Positions 26,026-35,661 of a stretch of DNA of 64,000 bases are shown here, in pieces. The position numbers and the translations under genes were made by a program. Origin of the DNA: Nocardioides ungokensis (lineage in GTDB: Bacteria; Actinomycetota; Actinomycetes; Propionibacteriales; Nocardioidaceae); NCBI RefSeq assembly GCF_013466985.1, contig NZ_CP059164.1, positions 310,001 through 374,000 of the forward strand, written 5' to 3'. The notes under the pieces are model-generated. The model had not been told where the DNA came from. It made no database searches and worked only from the letters and a program-made list of their open reading frames with translations. Position 1 is the first letter of the stretch, and every line of letters begins with the position of its first letter.

Positions 26026-26615
26026 TCATGACAGCGACGGGTCCCCGGTCGGCTGGGCCAGGGGCTGAGGCCGCAGGCCTGGGCGAAGCCGTCGGACTCG
26101 ATGCCGAGCGCGACGTTGGCCCGTGTGGTGAGGTTGGCGAACCCGATGATGGCCGTCAGCTCGACCAGGCCCGGTGCGCCCAGCTGCTCGAGCAGCCGCG
26201 TCGACATCTCGTCGGTGACCGTCGGTGGGGTCTGGGTCATCGCCTCGGCGTACGCCAGCACGTCGCGCTCGAGCGCCGTGAAGGCGTCGGACGCGCGCCA
26301 CCGCGGCACCTCTCGAGCCTTCTCGAGGTCGAGATGTTCGTTGTGGGCCTGGAAGTAGTTGTAGTCCAGGCACCAGCTGCAGCCCACCATCGAGGCGACC
26401 GCCATGTGTGCGAACGACTTCAGCTGCTCGTCGCAGGCGTCCCACTTCTGCACCTTGCCGCCCAGGCCGAAGGTCGTCATCAGCACCTTGGGGTTGTGCC
26501 AGTACACCCCGACCGCGGTCGGGACCTTGCCGAGCGTCTTGATGGCCATCCGCTTCGTCAGTGCGCCCTTGACGCCGGTGATCTCCGCCGCGGGCACCCG
26601 GGTCGTGCTGGTCAT
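26026..26615 (-). pseudogene. AhpD/carboxymuconolactone decarboxylase-like protein, frameshifted at the C-terminus
   Basis: A CMD/AhpD-fold protein of about 195 residues. The redox motif CSWC followed by LDYNYFQAH is present at about residue 80, as in AhpD-like peroxidase partners. ATG 26615 is preceded by GGAGGA. The C-terminus is disturbed: the run of four G at 26061-26064 (plus strand) needs a fifth to give the natural ending SPLAQPTGDPSLS and the stop at 26026. Without it the frame runs into the next gene. The change affects only the last dozen residues, so function may survive. Confidence 0.82.
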
Positions 26616-26718
26616 GTCTCCTCCATCGTGATCGACGTGTGGGATCGGTTTCCCCATGGAGACACCGGCCGGCGCCCTGTTGTGACACGGGGGCCGCCAG
26701 CCGCTCGGTGGCTGCGTC

Positions 26719-27498
26719 TCAGGCCGAGCGCTCGACGCGCGCGAGCCATTCGGTGACGAGCGCGCGCAGGAGGTCCGGCTGCTCGTGCGGCAGGGCGTGC
26801 CCGGCGTCATCGACCACCGCGAGCGAGGCGTGCGGGTAGTGGTCGAGGAGGTCGGCGGCGGCTGCGTACCCGACCGTCGAGTCCAGCCTGCCCGCCACGA
26901 CCAGTGTCGGACCCGCGTACGCCGGTCCGTCAGCGGGCGCGAGCTCCCACCTCCCACCGATTCGCTCGAGCGCCTCCTGGTCGGCGAGCCTGGCGGCAGG
27001 GGCGACGTGGCGCTCGTACCGCTCGAGCATCTCCGGGCTCTGGACCACGAAGTAGCTCCGGAACCGGTCGTCGCCGATCTCGCCGGACCCGGCGACGACG
27101 CGGTGCTGCGGGACGTCACGCACGCCCGGCAGCAGCGGACAGATCAGCGCGAGGCCAGCGACCTGCCGCGACATCCTCGCGGCCATCGCCTGCGCGTAGT
27201 AGGCGCCGGCGGAGTGGCCGATGAGGAGGTAGGGAGTGCCGTCGGTGACCTCCGCGGCGAAGTCGCGGAGCGTGGCGAGGACGTCCTCGGCGCTGCGCAG
27301 CCGCTGGGGAGCCGCCGTCCGGCCCATGCCGGGCAGGTCGGGATAGATCCGCCGGAACCCCGGCACGCCGCTGAAGACGGGCTCGAAGCATGCCTCGGGC
27401 TCGCGGTGGTCGACGCCGGCACCGTGCAGCACCAGCACCGGTCGGCCGGCTCCGTGCTCCACGTGGTGGATCGCGATCGGGCCGGCTGGAGTCTCCAC
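26719..27498 (-). CDS. Alpha/beta hydrolase
   Basis: A 259-residue alpha/beta hydrolase. LVLHGAGVDH is the oxyanion region, GHSAGAYYAQA the nucleophile elbow at about residue 98, GRLDSTVG the acid and DDAGHALPHEQP the base. The start is uncertain: a GTG at 27498, 27 bases after the stop of the AhpD-like gene, is the only usable one in frame and has no clear ribosome site, so coupling with the upstream gene is likely. It could hydrolyse a C-C or ester bond in the neighbouring catabolic pathway. Confidence 0.85.
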   Translation of the reverse strand: METPAGPIAIHHVEHGAGRPVLVLHGAGVDHREPEACFEPVFSGVPGFRRIYPDLPGMGRTAAPQRLRSAEDVLATLRDFAAEVTDGTPYLLIGHSAGAYYAQAMAARMSRQVAGLALICPLLPGVRDVPQHRVVAGSGEIGDDRFRSYFVVQSPEMLERYERHVAPAARLADQEALERIGGRWELAPADGPAYAGPTLVVAGRLDSTVGYAAAADLLDHYPHASLAVVDDAGHALPHEQPDLLRALVTEWLARVERSA

Positions 27499-27524
27499 TT
27501 CGGCAACCGACCACGCGGTGCCGC

Positions 27525-28115
27525 TCAGGCCTCGGCGACCGGGCGTCCGACCACCATCGACTCGAGGATGTCCGGGGCGAAGGTCGCGGCGGTCTGCACG
27601 TCGAGCCGGGCCCCGAGCCCGTCGAGGGCCCGGGTGAAGAAGGACCGGGCGGCCGCCGCGAAGACGACGTCCGCGACGTCGGCGTCGGTCAGCCCGACCT
27701 CGTGCAGCGCGTCGACGTGGCTCTGCTCGACCGACGACGCGTCCCGGGCCACCCGCGCGGCGAACTCGTAGACCGCGCGGTCCTGCTCGTCGAGGCCCGC
27801 GCCGCTCGGGTCCCGCGCGATCGCGGTCATGGCGGCCTCGTCGTGGCACTCGTCGCGCAGGAACTTCGAGTGCGCGGCGGTGCAGTACGTCGAGTGCAGC
27901 GCCCGAGCAGCCGCGATGGTGGCGATCTCGAAGCGGCGGCGGTCCATCCCGTCACGCACCGTCTTGTTCAGGTTGGCCCAGGCCTTCGCCACGTCCGGTC
28001 GGGTCGAGAAGACCTCGGCGAAGTTCGGCAGGAAGCCCCAGGCCGCTCGCTGCTGCCCGTAGAACTCGGCGAGGGCGCCCTCGGCGGCCTCTTCCGGGGT
28101 GGTGTCGATGAACAT
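27525..28115 (-). CDS. AhpD-like (peroxidase-related/CMD-fold) protein
   Basis: A 196-residue all-helical CMD-superfamily protein. The core RRRFEIATIAAARALHSTYCTAAHSKFL carries one Cys and a His in C-x3-H spacing rather than the CxxC of true AhpD. It resembles uncharacterised peroxidase-related enzymes. The ATG at 28115 has GGAGG upstream. It is the first gene of a short minus-strand run with the alpha/beta hydrolase, and is only distantly related to the CMD-like gene at 26026. Confidence 0.87.
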   Translation of the reverse strand: MFIDTTPEEAAEGALAEFYGQQRAAWGFLPNFAEVFSTRPDVAKAWANLNKTVRDGMDRRRFEIATIAAARALHSTYCTAAHSKFLRDECHDEAAMTAIARDPSGAGLDEQDRAVYEFAARVARDASSVEQSHVDALHEVGLTDADVADVVFAAAARSFFTRALDGLGARLDVQTAATFAPDILESMVVGRPVAEA

Positions 28116-28153
28116 GCCTCCATCTTGACCCCCGGCGCGCGGGCGCGCGAGGG

Positions 28154-28759
28154 TCAGCGCGCTCGGGCGGTGACGTCCACGGCGATGGTCTGGTCGCCGC
28201 GCTGCCACAGGTGCGACCCGTCGAGCGCGTAGTCGAGGTGTACGCCGTCGACCCGGGCCCTGCCCGCCTGTCGGGGCGACAGGGTCAGCACGAGGACGTC
28301 GCCCGAGTCCGCGGCGTACCTGAAGCGGGTGGGCTCGTCGAGCGGCACGACGTCCGGGCAGTACCGGTGGAGATCGCCGTGCACGTACCCGATCAGGGTG
28401 CCGCCTCCCCGACAGATGGAGAAGGACGCGGTGGCGCGCGCCGTGTTGGTGACGAAGTGTGCCCGGACGTTGTGGATCGTCACGACCGCTTCGTCCTTCG
28501 GGTCCACGGGCGGAAGGACCACGCCGGCGTGCAGCGCAGCCTCGGCCACCGGGACCGGGTCGGCGACGAAGGCATCGCCTGCGTCGTCGAAGAGGGCCGG
28601 ATGCGTCCACCAACGTGCTGCGAGCCCGGCCCCGACGACGAGCAGCACGCCGGCGACCGCGAGCGCCGAACCGGCACCGGGGTGGCGCCGGGGTGCGGCG
28701 CCGCGCGGAGGCGACGCGGGAGGCGCGGCAGTCGGCCGAGCCGGCGGTGTCGTGGACAT
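28154..28759 (-). CDS. Hypothetical single-pass membrane protein
   Basis: About 201 residues with a Pro/Ala-rich cytoplasmic head, one membrane helix (SALAVAGVLLVVGAGLAARWW) and an extracytoplasmic domain of about 150 residues. Two Cys there (FSICRGGG and HRYCPD) could form a disulfide. The outer part contains several short beta-like strands (VVTIHNVRAHFVTNTARATASFSI) suggesting an immunoglobulin-like or barrel fold. I do not recognise the family. A GTG 15 bases upstream (28774) is an alternative start. Neither has a strong ribosome binding site. Confidence 0.75.
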   Translation of the reverse strand: MSTTPPARPTAAPPASPPRGAAPRRHPGAGSALAVAGVLLVVGAGLAARWWTHPALFDDAGDAFVADPVPVAEAALHAGVVLPPVDPKDEAVVTIHNVRAHFVTNTARATASFSICRGGGTLIGYVHGDLHRYCPDVVPLDEPTRFRYAADSGDVLVLTLSPRQAGRARVDGVHLDYALDGSHLWQRGDQTIAVDVTARAR

Positions 28760-28966
28760 GCGCGGAGTATTCACGCGGGACGTCGCCTGCGTGCGGGAAC
28801 GCGGTGAAACTTTCCCTTCCCGACCCTGACGTGCCGGACCGCGACGACCGGGGGTGGCTCAGGGCTGCGCCCGATGTGGCGGACACCGTGCGCGGCGCAC
28901 AGTGGAGGTGTCGGGGAGAAGCCCCGGACAACCGAACCGAACTGAAGTCAAGGAAGGGCAGCAACC

Positions 28967-29224
28967 ATGAACGACATCCACCAGACCTTCGCCCAGCAGG
29001 GCCTCGTCCGGCCACGGGACGGGCGGGTGCTGGGAGGTGTGTGCGCCGGCCTCGGGCGCCGGTTCGGACTCGCTCCGTGGACCGCGCGGCTCCTCTTCGT
29101 GCTGCTGCTCATGGTCATCCCGGGCAGCCAGATCCTCGCCTACCCGATCCTGTGGATCCTGATGCCGTCGGAGGAGACGGTCGGGGTGCGGCCGTCGCCC
29201 GTCCCGCCGACGCCCGCAACCTGA
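28967..29224 (+). CDS. PspC-domain membrane protein
   Basis: An 85-residue protein made almost entirely of one PspC domain: GRVLGGVCAGLGRRFGLAPWTARLLFVLL followed by a second hydrophobic stretch ending WILMPSEE. PspC proteins sit in the cytoplasmic membrane and take part in envelope-stress responses. AAGGAAGGGC precedes the ATG. It stands alone between two minus-strand genes. Confidence 0.92.
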   Translation: MNDIHQTFAQQGLVRPRDGRVLGGVCAGLGRRFGLAPWTARLLFVLLLMVIPGSQILAYPILWILMPSEETVGVRPSPVPPTPAT

Positions 29225-29240
29225 ACCAGGGCGGGTGCAC

Positions 29241-29987
29241 CTAGCGGATTCGGTACTGGTCGACCAGGTCGCGGGCCGTCTCGAGCAGGTCATCGGGGAC
29301 CGGCACGGGAGTCGCGGGACGGCCCGCGACGTAGGCGTCGACGACGGCCGCCTCCACGGTGTCGACGTCGAGGCCCGGGACCTCGCGGGACAGCGAGCCC
29401 ACGGAGCCCTCGTCGAACTCCTGCCCGAGGCAGCGGTAGACCTCCGCGAGCACCGGCCGGAGCCGGCCCTCGTCCCCCACCACCACGAGTGAGCTGAAGA
29501 GCCACGCGCCGGGGACCATCCGCTGGGAGGTGCCGACGAGCTTCTCCACGCCGCGTGCGTTCACGCTGTGGGCGCCCGGACAGTACTCACCCGGTACGGC
29601 GCCCAGGCGGGCGTCGACGCCGAACCCCCGGAACAGGTCCACGAACATCTCGCCGAACGTCTCGAAGCGGGCATCCTGCCCACCGGTCGCGCCGGGCTCG
29701 TGCCGCACGTGGTCGACCACCAGGGCGTCGGAGGTGTAGGCCACCGCCCTGCCTCCCGTCGCCCGCACCGCCGGCTCGAAGCCGGCGGCCCGGGCCGCGG
29801 CGACCGCCGAGGGGAAGCCGGGGAGCCGGGTGTCACGGCGGCCGAAGACGACCACGGGCGAGGCCGGCCGGTAGACCCGCAACGACTCCTCGACCGGCCC
29901 GGAGCCCGCGTCCATCACCAGGGCGCGGGCCAGGGCGAGCTCGAGCGCCGGCTCGCTGTCGACCAGAGCACCGCGCAGGAACCGCAT
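29241..29987 (-). CDS. Lipoate--protein ligase A family protein
   Basis: A 248-residue biotin/lipoate ligase-fold protein. VVVFGRRDTRLPGF, the RATGGRAVAYTSDALVVD block corresponding to the RRxSGGGxVxHD lipoyl-AMP motif, and the Lys in RGVEKLVGTSQRM are present. It would attach lipoate or octanoate to carrier domains, or transfer another acyl group. The start is uncertain between ATG 29987 and a GTG at 30005 that overlaps the GGGAGG. It is divergent from the gene at 30083. Confidence 0.82.
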   Translation of the reverse strand: MRFLRGALVDSEPALELALARALVMDAGSGPVEESLRVYRPASPVVVFGRRDTRLPGFPSAVAAARAAGFEPAVRATGGRAVAYTSDALVVDHVRHEPGATGGQDARFETFGEMFVDLFRGFGVDARLGAVPGEYCPGAHSVNARGVEKLVGTSQRMVPGAWLFSSLVVVGDEGRLRPVLAEVYRCLGQEFDEGSVGSLSREVPGLDVDTVEAAVVDAYVAGRPATPVPVPDDLLETARDLVDQYRIR

Positions 29988-30082
29988 GCGCCCATCATCG
30001 GGCACCTCCCAAGCAGGCTCCCGACAGCACGCGGGGCTCGGGGAATTCGCCGTCGCGCGGGCGGGTGCCTCAGGCTTGGACC

Positions 30083-30751
30083 ATGACTTCGGCGGACGGC
30101 ACCCAGGACGACCCGCGGGTGGACGAGCTCGGCGAGCGGCTCGCCGCCTGGCTCGAGGACCTCGACCTCGCCACGCACCTGGCCGAGGCGGGCCTGCCCA
30201 CCTTCGAGCGCGACGAGCAGGGCCGGGCCGTCTGGAGCGAGCCGGACGCGGGTGGTCCGCTGGCCCCCGACCGGCTCGCGGAGCTCGACCGGCTGCTGCA
30301 CAGCGAGGGCTCGGACCCGCAGCACGCCGTGCCCGTGCCGCTGGTGCTGATCGCCCGGCAGGCGCGCGTGCGCGGTGAGCTGCTCGCCGGCCGGTGGTTC
30401 ACCTACGAGACCCTCGCCGAGGTCCGCGGCACATCGCTCGAGGCAACCCGGTTCGCGGTCCACAAGGCCGGCCAGACCCACCGGCTGCTGGTGGTGCCGG
30501 CGGACGAGCGCGCGATCGTGCCCGCCTTCCAGCTCACCCCCGAGGGCCAGCCGAGGCCCGAGCTCGCTGCGGTGCTCGAGCCGCTGCTCGCGGCCCGGAT
30601 GGACCCCTGGCGCGCCTGGGTGTGGCTCACGCAGCCGGCCGCGCTCCTCGGCGGACTGGTGCCGGAGCAGGCCGCGGCGGACCCGGAGACCGCGGACGTC
30701 GTGGCCCTCGCCGCCTCGCGCCTGGCCGAGCGGGTCGCCGCCCGGCCCTGA
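30083..30751 (+). CDS. Hypothetical protein with a possible DNA-binding segment
   Basis: 222 residues, acidic at the N-terminus. The middle part (WFTYETLAEVRGTSLEATRFAVHKAG) has the spacing of a helix-turn-helix. The end (WRAWVWLTQPAALLGGLVPEQAAADP) recalls the toxin-binding tail of Xre/MbcA-type antitoxins, where an aspartate- or proline-led helix is followed by GG-x-x-P. No RES-type toxin gene lies beside it, so a toxin-antitoxin role is not supported. I do not assign a function. Confidence 0.7.
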   Translation: MTSADGTQDDPRVDELGERLAAWLEDLDLATHLAEAGLPTFERDEQGRAVWSEPDAGGPLAPDRLAELDRLLHSEGSDPQHAVPVPLVLIARQARVRGELLAGRWFTYETLAEVRGTSLEATRFAVHKAGQTHRLLVVPADERAIVPAFQLTPEGQPRPELAAVLEPLLAARMDPWRAWVWLTQPAALLGGLVPEQAAADPETADVVALAASRLAERVAARP

Positions 30752-30758
30752 CGGTCCC

Positions 30759-32018
30759 TCAGGCCGACGCGGGGGCGGGCCGGGTGGCCTGCGCCTGCAC
30801 GTACGCGGCGTACACGCCCGCGCTCGGCTTGGGCGTGCGCGCGAACGTCTCCCGGTCGACCCCGTGCAGCCCGTAGTGGAAGTCGTAGCCGAAGATCCAC
30901 TCGAAGTTGTCCAGCAGCGTCCAGTGGCAGTAGCCCAGCACCGGCACCCCCTCGGCCATCACGTCGTGCAGTCCGTCGAGGGCGGGCTCGATGAAGGCGG
31001 CCCGGAGGGTGTCGTCGTCGCTGGCCATCCCGTGCTCGGTCACCAGCACCGGGACACCGGCGACCTCGTAGGCATAGCGGACCGCACCGGCCAGGGACAG
31101 CGGCTCGATCTCCGTGCCCATCTGGTTGAGCGCGGCGCCGGGCGGGGGCGGTACGGCGCCGGACGCGTCGTACGGCACCCGCTCGTAGTTCTGCACGCCC
31201 ACGAAGTCGTCGTCGCGGGCCAGCTCCAGCCAGCGCTGGTAGACCTCGGCGCGCTTGCGGTCGCGGACCGAAGGGTCGTCGCCCACGACGACGTCGTCGA
31301 CGACCGCGATCGAGAGGCCGACCGGGAGATCGGGGCGGCGGGCCTTGATGGCGGCGCGCGCCGCGACGTGGCCGGCGGTCATGCCGTCGGCGATCGCGTC
31401 CATCTCCTCGGGGAGCATGACGTTCGAGAGCCGGTAGCGAGGTACGCCGGCGGCCTCGCTCGCTGCCGCGAGGGTGGCCCGCTCGAGGTCGCGGACGAAG
31501 TCCGGCAGCTGGAGCCAGGTGAGCAGCCGGGCCAGGTTGGGCTCGTTCATCGTGATGGCGACGGCGATCCGGTCGCCGAAGCGTGACATCACCAGGTCGC
31601 AGTAGCGGGCGAACAGCGCGGGCGCCTCGGGGTCGAGCCAGCCGCCGCGCAGGGCGAACCAGTGCGGCGAGGTGAAGTGGTTGAACGTCACGACCGGCGC
31701 CAGACCCCGGGCGAGGCACTCGTCGACGACCGCCTCGTAGTGGTCCAGCACCTCGTCGGACACGGTGCCCTCGACCGGCTCGACCCGGGCCCACTCGACC
31801 GAGAAGCGGTAGGCGTCCAGGCCCAGCCCCGCCGCGAGCTCGATGTCCTCGCGCCACAGCTCCCAGCTGTTGCACGCCTTGAGCGACGGCTCCTTGAACA
31901 CGGTGGGGGAGACGTGCTCGGCGTACCAGGTGTCGCTGTCGACGTTGTCGCCCTCGGTCTGGTGGCCCGAGCCGGCCACACCCCACAGGAAGGTGCTCGG
32001 GAAGGTTCGCTGGGTCAT
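30759..32018 (-). CDS. GH1 beta-glucosidase-family protein
   Basis: A 419-residue glycoside hydrolase family 1 protein. The N-terminal signature FLWGVAGSGHQTEGDN, the acid/base Glu159 in TMNEP and the nucleophile Glu328 in VTEHG are all present, with the aglycone-site WTLLDNFEW near the end. It lacks a signal peptide, so it acts in the cytoplasm on imported beta-glucosides. The nucleophile motif reads TEHG rather than the usual TENG. It lies between a hypothetical gene and a DinB-fold gene and is not clustered with a sugar transporter. Confidence 0.9.
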   Translation of the reverse strand: MTQRTFPSTFLWGVAGSGHQTEGDNVDSDTWYAEHVSPTVFKEPSLKACNSWELWREDIELAAGLGLDAYRFSVEWARVEPVEGTVSDEVLDHYEAVVDECLARGLAPVVTFNHFTSPHWFALRGGWLDPEAPALFARYCDLVMSRFGDRIAVAITMNEPNLARLLTWLQLPDFVRDLERATLAAASEAAGVPRYRLSNVMLPEEMDAIADGMTAGHVAARAAIKARRPDLPVGLSIAVVDDVVVGDDPSVRDRKRAEVYQRWLELARDDDFVGVQNYERVPYDASGAVPPPPGAALNQMGTEIEPLSLAGAVRYAYEVAGVPVLVTEHGMASDDDTLRAAFIEPALDGLHDVMAEGVPVLGYCHWTLLDNFEWIFGYDFHYGLHGVDRETFARTPKPSAGVYAAYVQAQATRPAPASA

Positions 32019-32154
32019 GCGTGGCTCCTCGTCGTGCTCGGCTCCCGGTCGCGGCGGGCTTCGTCGACCAGCAAAGTCGAGTTCCCGCCGGGGCGGAACA
32101 CGGCGTCGGCGATACCTCGCATCAGCGGGCGCAGGCGCCCGATCCGGCCGGGGG

Positions 32155-32727
32155 TCAGCGAGGGATCGATCGGCCGGCGGCGGCCATCAGCCGCTCGGTG
32201 TCGGTGGCGTCCGCGGGCGGCTCCGCCGGGGGCTTGATCAGGCCGAGCTCCACCGCGTGGTCGGTGCACGTGGTCGCGACGACGCCCTTCATCGCGGGGA
32301 TCGTCTCGGCCGGGAACTCGATCGCGCGGCCCAGGCTCGCCGAGAGGTCCCAGGCGTGTGCGGCAGCGTCGATGATCGCGAAGTCGAGCACCACCGCTCC
32401 GGGCAGTACGCCGAACGGGGTCTCGTGCTGCGCGTCGACCACGCCGTCGCCGCGCCACAGCTCCACGACCCGGGCGGTGACGTCGGCGGCGATCGGTGCC
32501 AGGTCGCCGTCGTACGCGACCGCGGCCATCGCCTCCTCCTGCGTCATCAGCTGCCGGCCGGTGACGGTGCCCGCCCAGAACAGCTGGTTCTTCAGGGCAT
32601 GGCTGGCCAGGCGGCGCACGGTCCAGGGCGGGCAGTTGGTGACGCCGGTCATCTCCGCCTCGTCGAGGCCCTGGATCACCCGGTCGAGCTGGTCCTCGGC
32701 GTGCTCCAGGAGCATCAGGTCGTCCAT
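32155..32727 (-). CDS. Mycothiol-dependent maleylpyruvate isomerase-fold (TIGR03086-like) protein
   Basis: A 190-residue DinB/MDMPI-fold protein. The opening MLLEHAEDQLDRVIQGL, the NCPPWTVRRLASHALKN block with its metal His, and the C-terminal DAAAHAWDLSASLG with two His match the TIGR03086 group. These proteins bind a metal and in some cases use mycothiol, found in actinobacteria. GGGAGG precedes the ATG at 32727. It is divergent from the large LuxR-type regulator. The 136 bases between it and the GH1 gene hold no supported gene. Confidence 0.88.
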   Translation of the reverse strand: MDDLMLLEHAEDQLDRVIQGLDEAEMTGVTNCPPWTVRRLASHALKNQLFWAGTVTGRQLMTQEEAMAAVAYDGDLAPIAADVTARVVELWRGDGVVDAQHETPFGVLPGAVVLDFAIIDAAAHAWDLSASLGRAIEFPAETIPAMKGVVATTCTDHAVELGLIKPPAEPPADATDTERLMAAAGRSIPR

Positions 32728-32832
32728 CGGCACCTCCCTGGTCGATACGTCGATTGAACCAGACACCACGCTCGCCGTGAGGGCACGTCGTCGGGGCCGC
32801 GGGGCCGACGGCGCCGATGTCAGACTGGCACG

Positions 32833-35212
32833 GTGAGCACGCAGGCCGGCCGCCGGAACCTGCCGCGCTCCACCACCGCTCTCGTCGGGCGCTCGCGGGT
32901 CCTCGCCGAGGTGGCCTCGCTGGTCCGCTCGCGGCAGCTGGTGACCCTGAGCGGGGTGGGAGGCGTCGGGAAGACGCGGCTCGCCCTGGCCGTCGCCGCG
33001 GAGCTCGCCGACGAGTTCCCGGACGGTGTGTGGCTGGTCGAGCTGGCACCCGTGGGCGACGCCGACGCGGTGCCCGACGCGATCGCCACCGCCCTGGGCA
33101 TCACCGCGCAGGGCGGTGCCCGCGTCATCGACACGGTGGCCGAGGCACTGGCCGGACGTCGCGTGCTCGTCGTCGTGGACAACTGCGAGCACCTGCTCCC
33201 GGCGGTCGCGGAGGCGATCGGTGAGGTCCTGGCCCGCTCCGACGCGCCCCACGTGCTCGCGACGTCGCGGGAGCACCTGCGCGGGCCGGGCGAGGCCCTG
33301 GTGGACGTGCCCCCGTTGGCCGTGGACGGCGTGACCTCGGACGCGGTGACCCTGTTCGTCGAGCGGGCCCGCGGTGTGCGACCCGGCTTCGGCATCTTCG
33401 ACGAGCAGACAGCGGACGCGGTGATCCGGATCTGCGCGACGCTCGACGGGCTGCCCCTGGGGATCGAGCTCGCTGCGGCCCGGATGGCGTCCATGAGCCC
33501 GGTCGAGGTGTGCGACCGGCTCGGCGACCGGCTCCGGCTGCTGACCGGGCCCGAGCTGGGGCCGGACCGCCAGGCGACCCTGCGGCACGCGGTGGGCTGG
33601 TCCTACGACCTGCTGGACGACGACGAGCGCGCGATCCTGCGCACGATGTCGGTGTTCTCGGGCGGCTTCGACCTCCACGCGCTCTGCGCCGTCGCCGGGG
33701 CGGGCGACGACGTCGAGGTGCTGCGGCTGCTGGACTCGTTGGTGCGCAAGTCCCTGGTCATCGCCCACCACGGCTCCGCACGGACCCGCTACAGCCTGTT
33801 CGAGACCATCCGGGCGTACGCCGACGAGCGGGTGGCCGAGACCGGCGGGCGCGACGCGGCCCACGACCGGCACGCGGCGTACCTCGCCGGCGAGGCCGTA
33901 CGCCGGTGGGAGCTCTGGAACGGTCCCGGGTGGCGGACCCAGGTCGACTGGGTGCAGACCGAGCTGGCCAACCTGCGGTCGGCGTACCGGTGGAGCCTCG
34001 ACCGCGGCCGGGTCGAGACCGCCACGGACGTAGCCGCCCACACCGCCCTGATGGGGTTCTCCGTCGAGCTGTTCGAGACCATCGGGTGGGCCGAGGCCGT
34101 GCTGCCGGCAGCGGAGCAGGCCGGGGTGCGGCGGCTCCCGCGCCTGTACGCCGCGGCGGGATACGCCTGCTTCGTGGGCCGGGCGGAGGTGGCGTCCGCG
34201 AACGCCCACCGGGCAGTCGAGCTGGAGGGCCGCCCCGGCCACGAGTCCTGCGAGCCGGGCTACGCGACCTTCATCGAGGCGCTGGGCCAGGTCTACTGCG
34301 GGCACCTGGACCGCTACGTCGAGCTGACCCGCGAGGTCGCCGGGATGCCCGGCCGAGGGCGGGCGTACGGGATCGCCGCCTACGTCGACGGCCTGCAGTC
34401 GGCCGGACGGGTCGACGAGGCGCTGCCGCTCACGGAGCCTGCCGTTGCCGCGGCGCGCGAGCTGGGCAACCCCTACTGGCTCACCTACACGCTGTGGATC
34501 GTGGGGCTGGCCTGGTCGAGGACGGATCCCCAGCGCGCCCTGCAGACCTGGGACGAGGCCGTGGCCTACCTGGACGAGCACGACGTGCGGTTCTTCGAGG
34601 GGTTCCTGGCCCGCGACGCCGCCCTGCTGCACACCTCGGACGGCCAGCTGGAGACGGCGCTGCGCCTCTTCGCGGTCTCGGTGGAGGCCTTCGTGAGGTC
34701 CGGCGCCGAGGCCCAGCTGGTCATCTCGTTGGCCAGCCTCCCGGCCCTGTTCGAGCGGCTCGACCGTCCGGGTGTCGCGCGCACCGTCCTGGGCGCCATG
34801 GCCGGGGAGGAGGCGAGCTTCCACCACGTGCCCGGCCTGGCCGACCTCGGTGGCCGGCTCGACGAGCAGCTCGGGCAGGAGGCCTCGGAGCGGTACGACG
34901 CGGCGGGCCGCGCCATGGTCGTCCGGGACACCGCGTCGTACGCCCTGCACCAGATCGAGCTGGCCCGTCGCGCCCTGGCGGCCGAGGGGCGCGCCGGCGG
35001 AGCCGCCGCGCCTGACGGCCCGCGAGCTGCAGGTCCTGCGGCTGATCGCCGACGGCGCGACCACCCGTGAGATCTCCGAGCGGTTGTTCATCTCGGCGAA
35101 GACCGCCGACAACCACATCCAGCACATCTACATCAAGCTCGGCGTGACCAACCGGGCCGCGGCCACGCGCTGGGCGTTCGACCACGAGGTCGTGGAGGCA
35201 GGGGCCGGCTGA
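32833..35212 (+). pseudogene. AfsR/LuxR-type ATPase regulator, frameshifted before its HTH domain
   Basis: A large regulator of about 793 residues. A P-loop ATPase at the N-terminus (Walker A GVGGVGKT at 41-48, Walker B VVVDNCEH, GLPLGIELAAARM) is followed by a TPR-like helical middle. The LuxR helix-turn-helix (LTARELQVLRLIADGATTREISERL and on) should close the protein. The first frame from GTG 32833 ends at about residue 722. Around 35000, in the gccggcggagccg stretch, the frame shifts and the HTH continues in the next frame to 35212. As read, the regulator would lose its DNA-binding domain. It is one of three related regulators here. Confidence 0.85.
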
Positions 35213-35241
35213 CCGCCCGCCCCGGCAGATGGGGACCCCGA

Positions 35242-35259
35242 ATGAGGACATCTCCTCAT
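35242..35259. promoter_or_regulatory. Palindrome upstream of the small ABM-like gene
   Basis: ATGAGGA and TCCTCAT form a perfect 7-bp inverted repeat with a 4-base centre, 94 bases upstream of the ATG at 35353 and just after the regulator gene. It is a good candidate operator for the adjacent LuxR-type regulator or another dimeric protein. Confidence 0.5.
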
Positions 35260-35352
35260 GTGCGGAGGCCCGTCGGAGGCCGAGGATCGGGTCGAGCCGG
35301 TCACGAGGCCGGCGACACGGGGACCGGAAGGTCCCGGACAGAGGAGGACGAC

Positions 35353-35625
35353 ATGATCCTGGCAACGACGAAGGTGAAGGACCTCGACCACTTCCTCGAG
35401 GTGTTCAGCACGAAGGGCGCCGACAAGCGCGGATCGCACGGCTCGGCCGGCGCCACGGTCTACCGCGACCCGATCGAGGAGGACCGGGTCTGGGCCGTGT
35501 TCGACTGGGACGACGCCGGGTGGACGTCGTTCGCGACGGACCCGGAGACCGCCAGCATCCTGCAGGAGGCGGGTCACCTGGGCCGGCCGTCCCTGGGCCA
35601 GTACCTCGGCACGTTCGACGCCTGA
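35353..35625 (+). CDS. Small ABM/EthD-like protein
   Basis: A 90-residue protein with the compact alpha/beta pattern of ferredoxin-like dimeric barrels (MILATTKVKDLDHFLEVF, DRVWAVFDWDDAGWTSFATDPE). It may be a cyclase or monooxygenase-like protein; family assignment is weak. GAGGAGG lies five bases before the ATG. A palindrome lies upstream and a shared terminator separates it from the convergent F420-type gene. Confidence 0.75.
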   Translation: MILATTKVKDLDHFLEVFSTKGADKRGSHGSAGATVYRDPIEEDRVWAVFDWDDAGWTSFATDPETASILQEAGHLGRPSLGQYLGTFDA

Positions 35626-35634
35626 CGTGCCCTT

Positions 35635-35661
35635 GAGCCCCGGCGCCCGTCACCGGGGCTC
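35635..35661. terminator. Bidirectional hairpin between convergent genes
   Basis: GAGCCCCGG and CCGGGGCTC form a perfect 9-bp stem with a 9-base loop between the stop at 35625 and the convergent gene, overlapping the stop of the latter. Confidence 0.55.

Noticed and set aside
30083..30751. Antitoxin of a RES/Xre toxin-antitoxin pair
   Set aside because: The C-terminal pattern is suggestive, but no toxin gene is adjacent and the N-terminal part does not fit the family.
32019..32154. A possible 35-codon gene between the DinB-fold and GH1 genes
   Set aside because: It starts at an ATG without a ribosome site and has no recognisable sequence.
32155..35127. A 990-codon open frame on the minus strand, opposite the LuxR-type regulator
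   Set aside because: Apart from its last 190 codons, which are the DinB-fold gene, it is an antisense shadow with low-complexity Arg/Gly/Val-rich sequence and no family motif.
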